Assembly: GCF_900188445.1 (NCBI RefSeq) | Contig: NZ_FZOR01000008.1 | Coordinates: 1 to 64,000 of the forward strand | Length of the DNA: 64,000 bases | From: Actinomadura meyerae | GTDB lineage: Bacteria > Actinomycetota > Actinomycetes > Streptosporangiales > Streptosporangiaceae | Direction: 5' to 3' | Part shown: positions 35,610 through 43,461 of the stretch, piece by piece | Layout of the letters: every line of letters begins with the position of its first letter | Numbering within the stretch: position 1 is the first letter of the stretch | Notes under the pieces: model-generated | Database searches by the model: none | Seen by the model: the letters and a program-made list of their open reading frames with translations, nothing else | What the model was told of the DNA's origin: nothing | Position numbers and translations under genes: made by a program

Positions 35610-36982
35610 CGGACGGACCCGACCTCGTCGTCGCCGGAGCCGGCGGCGGGCTCGCCGGCGCGCTGCGCGCCGCCGAGCTCGGCCTCAGCGTCGTCGTCGT
35701 GGAGGCCAGCGAGCACTTCCGGCGCGGCAACAACACCTCGATGTCGACCGCGATGTTCCCCGGCGCGGGCTCGCGCTGGCAGGCGGCCGAGGGCGTCCAC
35801 GACTCCCCGGCCCGGTTCGTCGCCGACATCATGGCCAAGACCAAGGGCCGCGCCGACGCCCGGCTCGCCCGCACCCTCGCCGAGGTCAGCGCCCCGCTCG
35901 TGGAGTGGCTCGCCGACTCGGTGGAGCTGCCGCTGTCCCTGGTGACCGACTTCAACTACCCCGGGCACTCGGTGACGCGCTGCCACTCCGTCCCGGGGCG
36001 GCACGGGTCGAGCGTGATCGACCACCTCGCCCGGCGCGTCCGCGAGCACCCGGGCATCGACCTGCTCGTCCCGGCGCGGCTCGCCGACGTGGCGACCGGC
36101 CCGGACGGTGCGGTGCGCGCCGCCGTCGTCCAGTACCCGGACGGGACGACCGAGGAGATCCCCACCCGGGCGGTGCTGCTGGCCACCAACGGCTTCGGCG
36201 CCGACCGCGCCCTGGTCGAGCGGCACCTGCCGGAGATCGCCGGGGCCCTGTACCAGGGCAGCGACCAGTCGCTCGGGGACGCGCTGCGCATCGGCGGCGG
36301 CCTCGGCGCGGCCACCGGCTACCTGGACGCCTACCAGGGGCACGGCGCCGTCGCCGCCGGCGCGGGGACCCTCGTCGGCTGGGCCACGATCATCCACGGC
36401 GCGATCATGGTGGACCTCGGCGGGCGCCGGTTCGGCGACGAGACCCGCGGCTACTCCGAGTACGCCGCCGAGCTCGCCGCCCGGCCCGGCTCCACCGGCT
36501 GGATCGTCCTGGACGAGACCGTCTTCGAGCAGTGCCAGCGGTTCAAGGACTTCCGCGACACCGTCGAGTCGGGCGTCCTCGTCCGGGCCGGCGACGCCGA
36601 AGCCCTCGCCAAGGCCACCGGCCTGCCGCCGGACGCCCTCGCCGAGGAGCTGGCGGCCAGCGCCGCCGCGGCGCGCGGCGAGCGCCCCGACGAGCACGGC
36701 CGCACCCACTGGGAGCGGCCCCTCGCCGCCCCGTACGCCGCCGTCCGCGTCGTCCCCGCGCTGTTCCACACCCAGGGCGGCCTGATCGTCGACGAGGACG
36801 CCGCCGTCGTCGACTCCGCGGACCGGCCGATCCCCGGCCTGTACGCGGCGGGCGGCGCCGCCGCCGGGATCTCCGGCCACGGCGCCGACGGCTACCTGCC
36901 CGGCAACGGCCTCCTGCCCGCCTTCGGGCTCGCTTACCTGGCGGCAGGCGCCGTCGCCCGCACGACCCCCCGCGAGAATTGA
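35606..36982 (+). CDS. Fumarate reductase/KstD-type FAD-dependent oxidoreductase
   Basis: A 458-residue flavoprotein. The FAD Rossmann motif DLVVAGAGGGLAGALRAAELG is at the N-terminus (GAGGGLAG), followed by EASEHFRRGNNTSMS, ATNGFGADRALV, and the C-terminal flavin motif LYAAGGAAAGISGHGADGYLPGNGLLPAF. Relatives include succinate/fumarate, tricarballylate, urocanate and ketosteroid dehydrogenases; the substrate loop here does not match any of these well enough to name. No signal peptide or heme site, so it is cytoplasmic and needs an unknown electron acceptor. GTG 35606 overlaps the racemase gene stop. Confidence 0.88.
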   Translation: MTDGPDLVVAGAGGGLAGALRAAELGLSVVVVEASEHFRRGNNTSMSTAMFPGAGSRWQAAEGVHDSPARFVADIMAKTKGRADARLARTLAEVSAPLVEWLADSVELPLSLVTDFNYPGHSVTRCHSVPGRHGSSVIDHLARRVREHPGIDLLVPARLADVATGPDGAVRAAVVQYPDGTTEEIPTRAVLLATNGFGADRALVERHLPEIAGALYQGSDQSLGDALRIGGGLGAATGYLDAYQGHGAVAAGAGTLVGWATIIHGAIMVDLGGRRFGDETRGYSEYAAELAARPGSTGWIVLDETVFEQCQRFKDFRDTVESGVLVRAGDAEALAKATGLPPDALAEELAASAAAARGERPDEHGRTHWERPLAAPYAAVRVVPALFHTQGGLIVDEDAAVVDSADRPIPGLYAAGGAAAGISGHGADGYLPGNGLLPAFGLAYLAAGAVARTTPREN

Positions 36983-36992
36983 GGAGTACACC

Positions 36993-38462
36993 ATGGCCAC
37001 GACCGAACTGCTGCTGAAGAACGTGCGGGTGGTCCGCCCCGACGCCCCCGACGGCACCGAGCCGGAGCGCGCGGACATCGCCGTCAACGACGGCACGATC
37101 GTCCGGGTCGCCCCGGACCTGCCCTCCGACGACGCCGCCACCGTGGTCGACGGGGGCGGGCGCCTGGCGTTCCCCGGCGTCGTGGACGCCCACCAGCACT
37201 GGGGCATCTACAACGAGCTGTCCGCCGACACCCGCACCGAGAGCCGCGCCAGCGCCCAGGGCGGCGTCACCACGTCGCTGACCTACATGCGCACCGGCCA
37301 GTACTACCTGAACAAGGGCGGGCCGTACCGCGAGTTCTTCCCCGAGGTGCTGAGCGCCGCGCAGGGCAACGCCTACGTCGACTACGCCTTCCACCTGGCG
37401 CCGATGATGGCCGAGCACATCGACGAGATCCCCTACCTCGTCGAGGAGCACGGCGTCACCTCGTTCAAGATCTTCATGTTCTACGGCAGCCACGGGCTGC
37501 ACGGCCGCTCGTCCAGCCAGAGCGACTTCCTCATGACCCCGCCGGACGAGCGCTACGACATCGCGCACTTCGAGTTCGTCATGCGCGGCATCCAGCGGGC
37601 CCGCGAGCAGCTCGCCGAGTACGCGCCGCACATCTCGCTGTCGCTGCACTGCGAGACCGCCGAGATCATGACCGCCTACACCAGGATGGTCGAGCAGGAG
37701 GGCGAGCTGACCGGGCTGCGCGCCTACAGCGCGTCCCGCCCGCCGCACTCGGAGGGCCTCGCCGTCACCATCGCGTCCTACCTCGCGCACGAGACGGGCC
37801 TGCCGAACATCAACCTGCTGCACCTGTCGTCCGAGAAGGCCCTGTCGGCCGCCCTCACCATGGCGGGCGCCTTCCCGCACATCGACTTCCGCCGCGAGGT
37901 CACCATCGGGCACCTGCTCGCCGACGTCGACACCGCGCACGGCCTCGGCGGCAAGGTCAACCCGCCGCTGCGCGACCGCGCCGACGTCGAGGCGCTGTGG
38001 CGGCACGTCCTCGCCGGGGAGGTCGACTGGGTCGTCAGCGACCACGCGTGCTGCCGGGACGAGATGAAGTTCGGCGCCGACCGCGACGACATCTTCCTCG
38101 CCAAGTCCGGGTTCGGCGGCGCCGAGTACCTGCTGCCCGGCCTGGTCGGCGAGGGCCTCAAGCGCGGCCTGCCGCTCCAGCGGGCGGCCCGGCTCACGTC
38201 CTGGAACCCGGCCCGCCGCTACGGGCTGGTCAACAAGGGCACCATCGCCGAGGGCTACGACGCCGACATCGCCCTGGTCGACCCCGACGCCAGCTGGACG
38301 GTCCGCGCCGCCGACTCCGAGTCGACGCAGGAGTACACGCCGTTCGAGGGGTTCGCGATGACCGCTCGGGTCACCGACACCTTCGTGCGCGGCAACCACG
38401 TCTACAAGGACGGCGCGATCGCCGGCGACCCCGTCGGGCGCTACCTGCGCCGCGGCCGGTGA
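36993..38462 (+). CDS. Dihydropyrimidinase/hydantoinase-type amidohydrolase
   Basis: A 489-residue metal-dependent amidohydrolase of the dihydroorotase/dihydropyrimidinase/allantoinase class. Ligands in order: DAHQHWG (two His), TSFKIFM (lysine expected to be carbamylated and bridge two metals), LSLHCET (His), LLHLSS (His) and WVVSDHACC (Asp/His). The usual DxHxH is H-Q-H here, still two histidines. Such enzymes open cyclic amides or ureides. ATG 36993 comes ten bases after the flavoprotein gene, preceded by GAGGAG. It is the strongest clue that the cluster substrate contains, or is converted to, a cyclic amide. Confidence 0.92.
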   Translation: MATTELLLKNVRVVRPDAPDGTEPERADIAVNDGTIVRVAPDLPSDDAATVVDGGGRLAFPGVVDAHQHWGIYNELSADTRTESRASAQGGVTTSLTYMRTGQYYLNKGGPYREFFPEVLSAAQGNAYVDYAFHLAPMMAEHIDEIPYLVEEHGVTSFKIFMFYGSHGLHGRSSSQSDFLMTPPDERYDIAHFEFVMRGIQRAREQLAEYAPHISLSLHCETAEIMTAYTRMVEQEGELTGLRAYSASRPPHSEGLAVTIASYLAHETGLPNINLLHLSSEKALSAALTMAGAFPHIDFRREVTIGHLLADVDTAHGLGGKVNPPLRDRADVEALWRHVLAGEVDWVVSDHACCRDEMKFGADRDDIFLAKSGFGGAEYLLPGLVGEGLKRGLPLQRAARLTSWNPARRYGLVNKGTIAEGYDADIALVDPDASWTVRAADSESTQEYTPFEGFAMTARVTDTFVRGNHVYKDGAIAGDPVGRYLRRGR

Positions 38463-38466
38463 ACCC

Positions 38467-38472
38467 TAGGAT
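38467..38472 (+). promoter_or_regulatory. -10 element before the IclR gene
   Basis: TAGGAT followed after six bases by the GTG start codon, no ribosome site: a probable leaderless transcript. The regulator may therefore be expressed independently of the catabolic operon. The -35 region overlaps the end of the amidohydrolase gene and is weak. Confidence 0.5.
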
Positions 38473-38478
38473 CGTGGC

Positions 38479-39258
38479 GTGACCAACCAGACCGCCACCG
38501 CGCCGCCGCCGGGGGGCACCGAGGTCGCCGGGCGGGTCGCCGACGTGCTGCTGATGTTCGCCGGCGGCCCGGAGTACCTCGGCGTCACCGCCATCAGCCG
38601 CGAGCTGGGCATCTCGAAGGCCGTCGTGTACCGCATCCTGCAGTCGCTGGTGTCCCGCGAGATGCTGGAGGCGGGCACGGCGGGCTACCGGCTCGGCCCC
38701 GCCGCCGTCGCGCTCGGGGTGAGCGCGCTGCGCCGGTTCAACGTCCGCAGCGCCGCCGCGCCCGTGCTGCGGCGGCTGCGGGACGCCACCGGGGAGACCA
38801 CCACGCTGTCCGGCCTCGTCGGCGACGAGCGGGTCTACCTCGACCAGTTCGAGAGCCCGCACGAGGTCAAGATGACGGTCGAGGTCGGGCGCCGGTTCCC
38901 GCTGCACGCCGGCTCCTCGGGCCGGGTGATCCTCGCGTTCCTGCCCGCGGAGCGGCGGGAGATGCTCCTCGGCCGGCCGCTGGCGGCGATGACCCACCGG
39001 ACCGTCACCGACGAGGACCGGCTGCGCGCCGAGCTCGCCGAGACGGCCCGGGAGGGCGTCGCGGTGTCGCTCGGCGAACGGCAGGCCGACGCCGGCTCGG
39101 TCGCCGCGCCGCTGTTCGGACCGGACGGGGAGGTGCACGGCTCCATCAGCGTGTGCGGGCCCCGGCACCGGTTCACCCCCGAGGCCATCGACCGCTACCG
39201 GACCCTCGTCGTCGACGCCGCCGAGGAGATCACCCGCACCTGGACGACGCACCGCTAG
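38479..39258 (+). CDS. IclR-family transcriptional regulator
   Basis: A 259-residue IclR regulator: winged helix-turn-helix at about 14-75 (EYLGVTAISRELGISKAVVYRILQSL, key part RELGISKAVVYRILQ) and effector-binding domain (FPLHAGSSGRVILAFLPAERRE, DAGSVAAPLFGPDGEVHGSISV). Family members bind pathway acids and usually repress. As the last gene of the rightward row and the only regulator in the cluster, it probably controls both operons through the two CTA(A)GCGGAACGATC sites. GTG start. Confidence 0.93.
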   Translation: MTNQTATAPPPGGTEVAGRVADVLLMFAGGPEYLGVTAISRELGISKAVVYRILQSLVSREMLEAGTAGYRLGPAAVALGVSALRRFNVRSAAAPVLRRLRDATGETTTLSGLVGDERVYLDQFESPHEVKMTVEVGRRFPLHAGSSGRVILAFLPAERREMLLGRPLAAMTHRTVTDEDRLRAELAETAREGVAVSLGERQADAGSVAAPLFGPDGEVHGSISVCGPRHRFTPEAIDRYRTLVVDAAEEITRTWTTHR

Positions 39259-39286
39259 GGCGGCGCACCACTGGGACGGCGCACCG

Positions 39287-40015
39287 CTAGACGGTGCGGT
39301 AGTGCGTGGTCAGGCGCCCCTCGTCGTCCAGGAGGTGGATCGCCATGCCCGGGGGAGCGCCGCGGTCGACGGCCTCGGCGCCGCGCGGCGGGAAGGTGAG
39401 GGTGGACGCGGCCCCGGGCGCGACGAGCAGGGGCCGCCCCGCGAAGGTCGTGGCCGCCGCCGTGTGGGCGTGCCCGCACAGTACGGCCACGACCTGCGGA
39501 TGCCTCTCGATCACCCGGGCCAGGCGCTCCTCCCCGAACTGGCGGATCTCGTCCGCGTAGGGGGCGCCCAGCGCGACGGGCGGGTGGTGGAAGCAGACGA
39601 ACGCCGGCCCGTCGCGGTTCTCGGCGAGGTTCCGGTCGAGCCAGGCGAGCGTCTCGTCGTCCAGGTACCCGTGGGCTTCCCCGGGGACGGTGGAGTCGCA
39701 CATGAGGAACACGGCGCCCGCCACCCTGTGCATCCGGTTGACGGGGCCGTCGCCCGGTGGCTCGCCCAGCAGGACCTCGCGGAAGGGGCCCCGCGCGTCG
39801 TGGTTGCCGGGGCAGACCAGCAGCGGGTGCCTTGACGCGAGCACCTTGCGGGCCTGCTCGTACTCGGCGGGCTCCCCGTGGTCGGCGATGTCGCCGGTGA
39901 CGAGGACGGCGTCCAGCGGGAGGCCGTCCAGATGCGCCGCGATCCGCGACGCGCGCCCGGCCGCGCGGTCGCCGAGATCGAGATGGACGTCGCTGAGCTG
40001 CGCGAAAAGCATCAT
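39287..40015 (-). CDS. Metallophosphoesterase (CpdA/GpdQ-like)
   Basis: A 242-residue calcineurin-like phosphoesterase with all dinuclear metal motifs in order: QLSDVHLDL, VTGDIADHG, PGNHDARG, CFHHPP and CGHAH. Relatives hydrolyse cyclic nucleotides or glycerophosphodiesters; the substrate cannot be told from sequence. ATG 40015 (or the adjacent ATG 40012) is preceded by TAGATT six bases upstream and no ribosome site, so the mRNA is probably leaderless. Divergent from the MocR gene. Confidence 0.92.
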   Translation of the reverse strand: MMLFAQLSDVHLDLGDRAAGRASRIAAHLDGLPLDAVLVTGDIADHGEPAEYEQARKVLASRHPLLVCPGNHDARGPFREVLLGEPPGDGPVNRMHRVAGAVFLMCDSTVPGEAHGYLDDETLAWLDRNLAENRDGPAFVCFHHPPVALGAPYADEIRQFGEERLARVIERHPQVVAVLCGHAHTAAATTFAGRPLLVAPGAASTLTFPPRGAEAVDRGAPPGMAIHLLDDEGRLTTHYRTV

Positions 40016-40021
40016 GCCGCG

Positions 40022-40053
40022 AATCTAGGCGCCGGCCGGACCGGGATTAAGAT
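40022..40053. promoter_or_regulatory. Overlapping divergent leaderless promoters
   Basis: Minus strand: TAGATT (40027-40022) with TTAATC 17 bases upstream, six bases before ATG 40015. Plus strand: TAAGAT (40048-40053), eight bases before ATG 40062. Each -10 lies in or beside the -35 zone of the other, so the two genes should compete for polymerase and a MocR regulator bound here would affect both. Confidence 0.55.
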
Positions 40054-40061
40054 CCGGTCGC

Positions 40062-41447
40062 ATGCCGAAAGACTGGTCCGGTTCGGTCGACCTCCACCTC
40101 GCCGTCGACGCGGCGGGCGGCCGCCGCGCGGGCCTGGAGCGGGCCCTGCGCGCCGCGATCGCGGCGGGCCGCCTCGCGCCGGGCGCCGCGCTGCCCTCGA
40201 CCCGCGCCCTCGCCGCCGAGCTCGGCTACTCCCGCGGCACGGTGACCGCCGCCTACGACCAGCTGACCGCCGAGGGGTACCTCGTCACCGTCCCCGGCTC
40301 GGGGACCCGGGTCGCCTCCGGCGCCGCCGCGCCCTCGCCCGCGCCGGACCTCCCGGGCGCGCCCGCCGGACCGGCGCACGACCTGCGGCCCGGACGGCCC
40401 GACCTGAGCGCGTTCCCGGCCGCCGCGTGGCTGCGCTCGACCCGCCGCGTCCTGGCGTCCGCGCCGCCCGAGGCGCACGCCCTCGGCGACCCGCGCGGCC
40501 GCCCCGAGCTGCGCGCGGCGCTCGCCGGCTACCTCGGCCGGGCGCGGGGCGTCCGGGCCGACCCCGCCCGGATCGTGATCACGTCCGGGTACGCGCAGGC
40601 GCTGGGCCTCCTCGCCGCCGCCCTGCGGGACGCGGGCACCACGGCGATGGCGATGGAGGAACCGGGCCACTTCTTCCACCGCGCCGTCGTCGGCCGCGCC
40701 GGGCTCGGCGTCGTCCCGCTGCCCGTGGACGGCGACGGCGCCCGCCCCGAGGGCCTCGGCGGCACCGGCGCCGCCGTCCTCACCCCGGCGCACCAGTACC
40801 CGTCCGGCGCGACCCTCCACCCCGCCCGCCGCCGCGCCTTCACCGTCTGGGCCCGCGACACCGGAGGGCTGATCATCGAGGACGACTACGACGGCGAGTT
40901 CCGCTACGACCGGCAGCCCGTCGGCGCACTCCAGGGCATGGCCCCCGGCAACGTCGTCTACGCCGGTACCGCGTCCAAGACCCTCGCCCCGGCGCTGCGC
41001 CTCGCCTGGCTGGTGCTGCCCGCGCACCTCGTCGAGCCCTTCGCCGAGGCGAAGCGCCTCGCCGACGCGCACACGCAGTCGCTCGCTCAGCTCGTCCTGG
41101 CCGACCTGATCGGCGGCCACGCCTACGACCGGCACGTCCGCGCGTCGCGGCTCCGCTACCGGCGCCGCCGCGACCTGCTGGTGGAGACGCTCCGCGCCCG
41201 CGCCCCGCACGTGCGGGTCCAGGGCATCGCCGCCGGCCTGCACGCCCTCGTCCTGCTCCCGCCCGGCGGCCCGGACGAGGACGAGATCATGGAGCGCGCC
41301 GCGTCCCGCGACCTCGCCCTCATGCCCCTCCGCGCCCACTGGCACGACCCGTCCGGGCGGCCGCAGGGCTTCGTCATCGGCTACAGCACGCCCCTCGCCT
41401 CCGCCTACGGGCCCGCACTGGACGCCCTGAGCGCCGTCCTCGCCTAG
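40062..41447 (+). CDS. MocR/PdxR-type GntR regulator with aminotransferase domain
   Basis: A 461-residue fusion: GntR winged helix (residues about 15-85; GAALPSTRALAAELGYSRGTV) joined to a fold-type I aminotransferase domain (about 105-461). PLP-binding residues are intact: D274/D275-Y276 in IIEDDYDGEF and Lys306 in AGTASKTLAPALR. MocR proteins use PLP or PLP adducts as effector; PdxR members control vitamin B6 synthesis, but no pdx genes are adjacent, so the target is unknown. Divergent from the metallophosphoesterase; ends just before a strong terminator. Confidence 0.9.
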   Translation: MPKDWSGSVDLHLAVDAAGGRRAGLERALRAAIAAGRLAPGAALPSTRALAAELGYSRGTVTAAYDQLTAEGYLVTVPGSGTRVASGAAAPSPAPDLPGAPAGPAHDLRPGRPDLSAFPAAAWLRSTRRVLASAPPEAHALGDPRGRPELRAALAGYLGRARGVRADPARIVITSGYAQALGLLAAALRDAGTTAMAMEEPGHFFHRAVVGRAGLGVVPLPVDGDGARPEGLGGTGAAVLTPAHQYPSGATLHPARRRAFTVWARDTGGLIIEDDYDGEFRYDRQPVGALQGMAPGNVVYAGTASKTLAPALRLAWLVLPAHLVEPFAEAKRLADAHTQSLAQLVLADLIGGHAYDRHVRASRLRYRRRRDLLVETLRARAPHVRVQGIAAGLHALVLLPPGGPDEDEIMERAASRDLALMPLRAHWHDPSGRPQGFVIGYSTPLASAYGPALDALSAVLA

Positions 41448-41453
41448 AAAGCG

Positions 41454-41494
41454 GGAATCCGCCGCCCCGCCGTGTCGCCGGGGCGGCGGATTCC
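41454..41494. terminator. Strong bidirectional terminator
   Basis: Perfect 15-bp stem GGAATCCGCCGCCCC (41454-41468) with GGGGCGGCGGATTCC (41480-41494), 11-base loop, between the convergent MocR and His-rich genes. Confidence 0.85.
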
Positions 41495-41504
41495 GCGGTG
41501 CGCC

Positions 41505-41813
41505 TTACCGGCCGGGGTGCCCGTGGTGGTGCCCGGGGTGCCCGTGGTGATGGCCGGGCTTCCCGTGGTGGTGGCCGTAGGGACCGTGATGGCCGGGGTG
41601 CCCGTGGTGGTGGCCGTGGTGGTGGCGGACGCACCGGTGAAGGAAGGCGTTCCAGTAGGTGCCGCGCGGGCACCAGTGGGAAGCCGTCGCCTCGGCCGCG
41701 GCGGGCTGCGCCGCGCTCGCCGAGGCGGCGGGCGCGAACGCGGCCAGGCCCGAGGCCATGACCAGGCCGGCGGCGGTCAGCGCCGCGGAGCGCAGCGGAG
41801 TCCGGATCTTCAT
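41505..41813 (-). CDS. Secreted His/Gly-rich small protein
   Basis: A 102-residue exported protein: signal peptide (KIRTPLRSAALTAAGLVMAS, likely cut near ASA at 33-35), a short Ala-rich stretch, one Cys pair (HWCPRGTYWNAFLHRCV), then a C-terminus of HHHGHPG-type repeats with more than twenty histidines. Such tails bind Zn, Ni or Cu; whether it stores metal, buffers it or is a surface protein is unknown. GGAGG lies five bases before ATG 41813. The repeat DNA (GTGGTGGCC/GGGGTGCCC units, about 41513-41640) is prone to slippage. Confidence 0.85.
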   Translation of the reverse strand: MKIRTPLRSAALTAAGLVMASGLAAFAPAASASAAQPAAAEATASHWCPRGTYWNAFLHRCVRHHHGHHHGHPGHHGPYGHHHGKPGHHHGHPGHHHGHPGR

Positions 41814-41958
41814 ACATCCTCCTGTGGGGAAGGGGCGGCAGGCCCGTTTCCGTAGCCACCCGTACCCGTACTGTAATCACTCGACTACATGCCGTAGGTA
41901 CAGAGCGGCCAAGGATGTGTCCTCGCGGGACTCCGCGGGCTCATGGATCGTCAGGCGT

Positions 41959-42753
41959 TCAGGGCAGTATCGCGTCGACGTAGCCGCCGTCCACCCGGAG
42001 CGCGCCGCCCGTCGTGGCGGACGCCTGGTCGGAGCCGAGGTAGACGACCATGTTCGCGATCTCCTCCGGCTCGATGAGCCGTTGCAGCAGCGAGTTCGGG
42101 CGGTGCTCGGCCATGAAGCGGCGCTGCCGCTCGTCCCAGGGCAGGTCGTCGCCGACCATGTCGGCCACGAAGTCCTCGACGCCGCCGGTACGGGTCGGGC
42201 CCGCCAGCACCGTGTTCACCGTGACGCCCGTCCCGGCGACGGCCTTGGCGAAGCCGCGGGAGACGGCGAGCAACGCGGTCTTCGACATGCCGTAGTGCAC
42301 CATCTCCGCCGGGATCGCCACGGCCGAGTCGCTGGCGATGAACTGCACCCGGCCCCACCCGCGATCGACCATGCCGGGCAGGTAGGCGCGCGCGAGCCGC
42401 ACCCCGGACAGCACGTTGACCTCGAAGTACCGCCGCCACTCGGCATCGTCGATCTCCAGCGCGGGGCGCGCCTCGAAGATGCCGAGGTTGTTGACCAGGA
42501 TGTCGACGCCGGGGTGCGCCTCGGTGACCGCCCGCGCGCCCTCGGCGGTGGCGACGTCCGCGGCGACGCCGTGCAGGCGGGCGGCCGGAAGCTCGGTGCG
42601 GAGCGCCCGCAGCGCCTCGTCGACGCTCCCTTCGGATCGGCCGTTGATCACTGTGGAGGCCCCGGCCCGTGCCAGCCCGGCGGCGATGGCACGGCCGATG
42701 CCCTGCGTGGAGCCGCTCACGAAGGCGGTCCGTCCGGTGAGATCGATGCGCAT
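41959..42753 (-). CDS. Short-chain dehydrogenase/reductase
   Basis: A 264-residue classical SDR. NAD(P) motif FVSGSTQGIGRAIAAGLA (14-20 core), NNLGI (the NNAG-type motif), catalytic Ser in QFIASDSA and Y-x3-K in VHYGMSKTALL, and C-terminal GGALRVDGGYVDAIL. Arg after the first strand (NGRSEGS) suggests NADP preference. Substrate unknown. ATG 42753 is chosen because MRIDLTGRTAFVSGS is the standard start; a longer frame upstream is arginine/glycine-rich. Confidence 0.9.
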   Translation of the reverse strand: MRIDLTGRTAFVSGSTQGIGRAIAAGLARAGASTVINGRSEGSVDEALRALRTELPAARLHGVAADVATAEGARAVTEAHPGVDILVNNLGIFEARPALEIDDAEWRRYFEVNVLSGVRLARAYLPGMVDRGWGRVQFIASDSAVAIPAEMVHYGMSKTALLAVSRGFAKAVAGTGVTVNTVLAGPTRTGGVEDFVADMVGDDLPWDERQRRFMAEHRPNSLLQRLIEPEEIANMVVYLGSDQASATTGGALRVDGGYVDAILP

Positions 42754-42834
42754 GGGGGGGCCGTTCCCGCCCTCGCGCCGATCAGCCGGGCCGCGCACGC
42801 CGGATCGGCGTGCGCGGGGGAGCGGACCGGGGCC

Positions 42835-43278
42835 TCACCCGGCCGCCGGAGGCTTCCGGACGGCGGGGAAGTCGGCCCACACGGTGGTGCGGGCCCCGTC
42901 CGCGCGGTACCCCCAGCGGGACGCGAGCGCCTCGACGATGAGCAGCCCGCGCCCGCTCTCGCCGTCCGCCGCGTCCCGCAGCACCGGCCGCGCCCCGCCG
43001 GCCCCCTCGTCGGTCACCTCGGCCCGCAGCACACCGTCCCCCGCCCGCAGGCTGATATGGATCTTCCCGCCGCGCCCCGACGCCGTGTGCCTGATGCCGT
43101 TGCAGGCGAACTCGTCCAGGACGAGCGCCATGTCGCCCAGCAGCGCGTCCCCGGGAGCGATGTGGTCCGGGACGAGCGTGTCCCGGAGGAACAGCCGGGC
43201 ATGCCGGACGGAACGCTCCACGCCGGGCAGCGTGAGCACGGCCAGCAGCCGCAGTTCTCCGGCCTCGCGGTCGATCAT
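42835..43278 (-). CDS. RsbW-like anti-sigma ATP-binding protein
   Basis: A 147-residue GHKL/HATPase protein like the serine kinases that act as anti-sigma or signalling partners in actinobacteria. N-box LVLDEFACNGIRHTASG, G1-type VTDEGAGG and G2-type GESGRGLLIVEALASRWGY are present. ATG 43278 follows AAGGAG by five bases; an upstream GTG is also open. It lies divergent from an XRE/DUF397 pair, a triad seen repeatedly in Streptomyces-type genomes (whiJ/abaA-like loci) and tied to development, which is established context rather than proof here. Confidence 0.88.
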   Translation of the reverse strand: MIDREAGELRLLAVLTLPGVERSVRHARLFLRDTLVPDHIAPGDALLGDMALVLDEFACNGIRHTASGRGGKIHISLRAGDGVLRAEVTDEGAGGARPVLRDAADGESGRGLLIVEALASRWGYRADGARTTVWADFPAVRKPPAAG

Positions 43279-43434
43279 CCTGTCTCCTTCTCGAATGGTC
43301 ACCGCCAGGCTGATCGCCCTCCGTCACCGCATCAACACGTTCCCGTGAGCTGAGAGGCATCCGGCGCGGGCCCATCGAGAAGCCGAAGTATCGAAGAACG
43401 GATGTATGGAAGTTCTCCGAGTCCGAGCCCGCCG

Positions 43435-43451
43435 TGTCACGTAGCGTGACA
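43435..43451. promoter_or_regulatory. Perfect inverted repeat before the XRE gene
   Basis: TGTCACG-TAG-CGTGACA, 7-bp perfect arms, ending ten bases before ATG 43462. TAGCGT within it could be the -10 box, so a protein bound here would block transcription. Best guess: autoregulatory site of the XRE protein. Confidence 0.6.
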
Positions 43452-43461
43452 GCATGGATTC

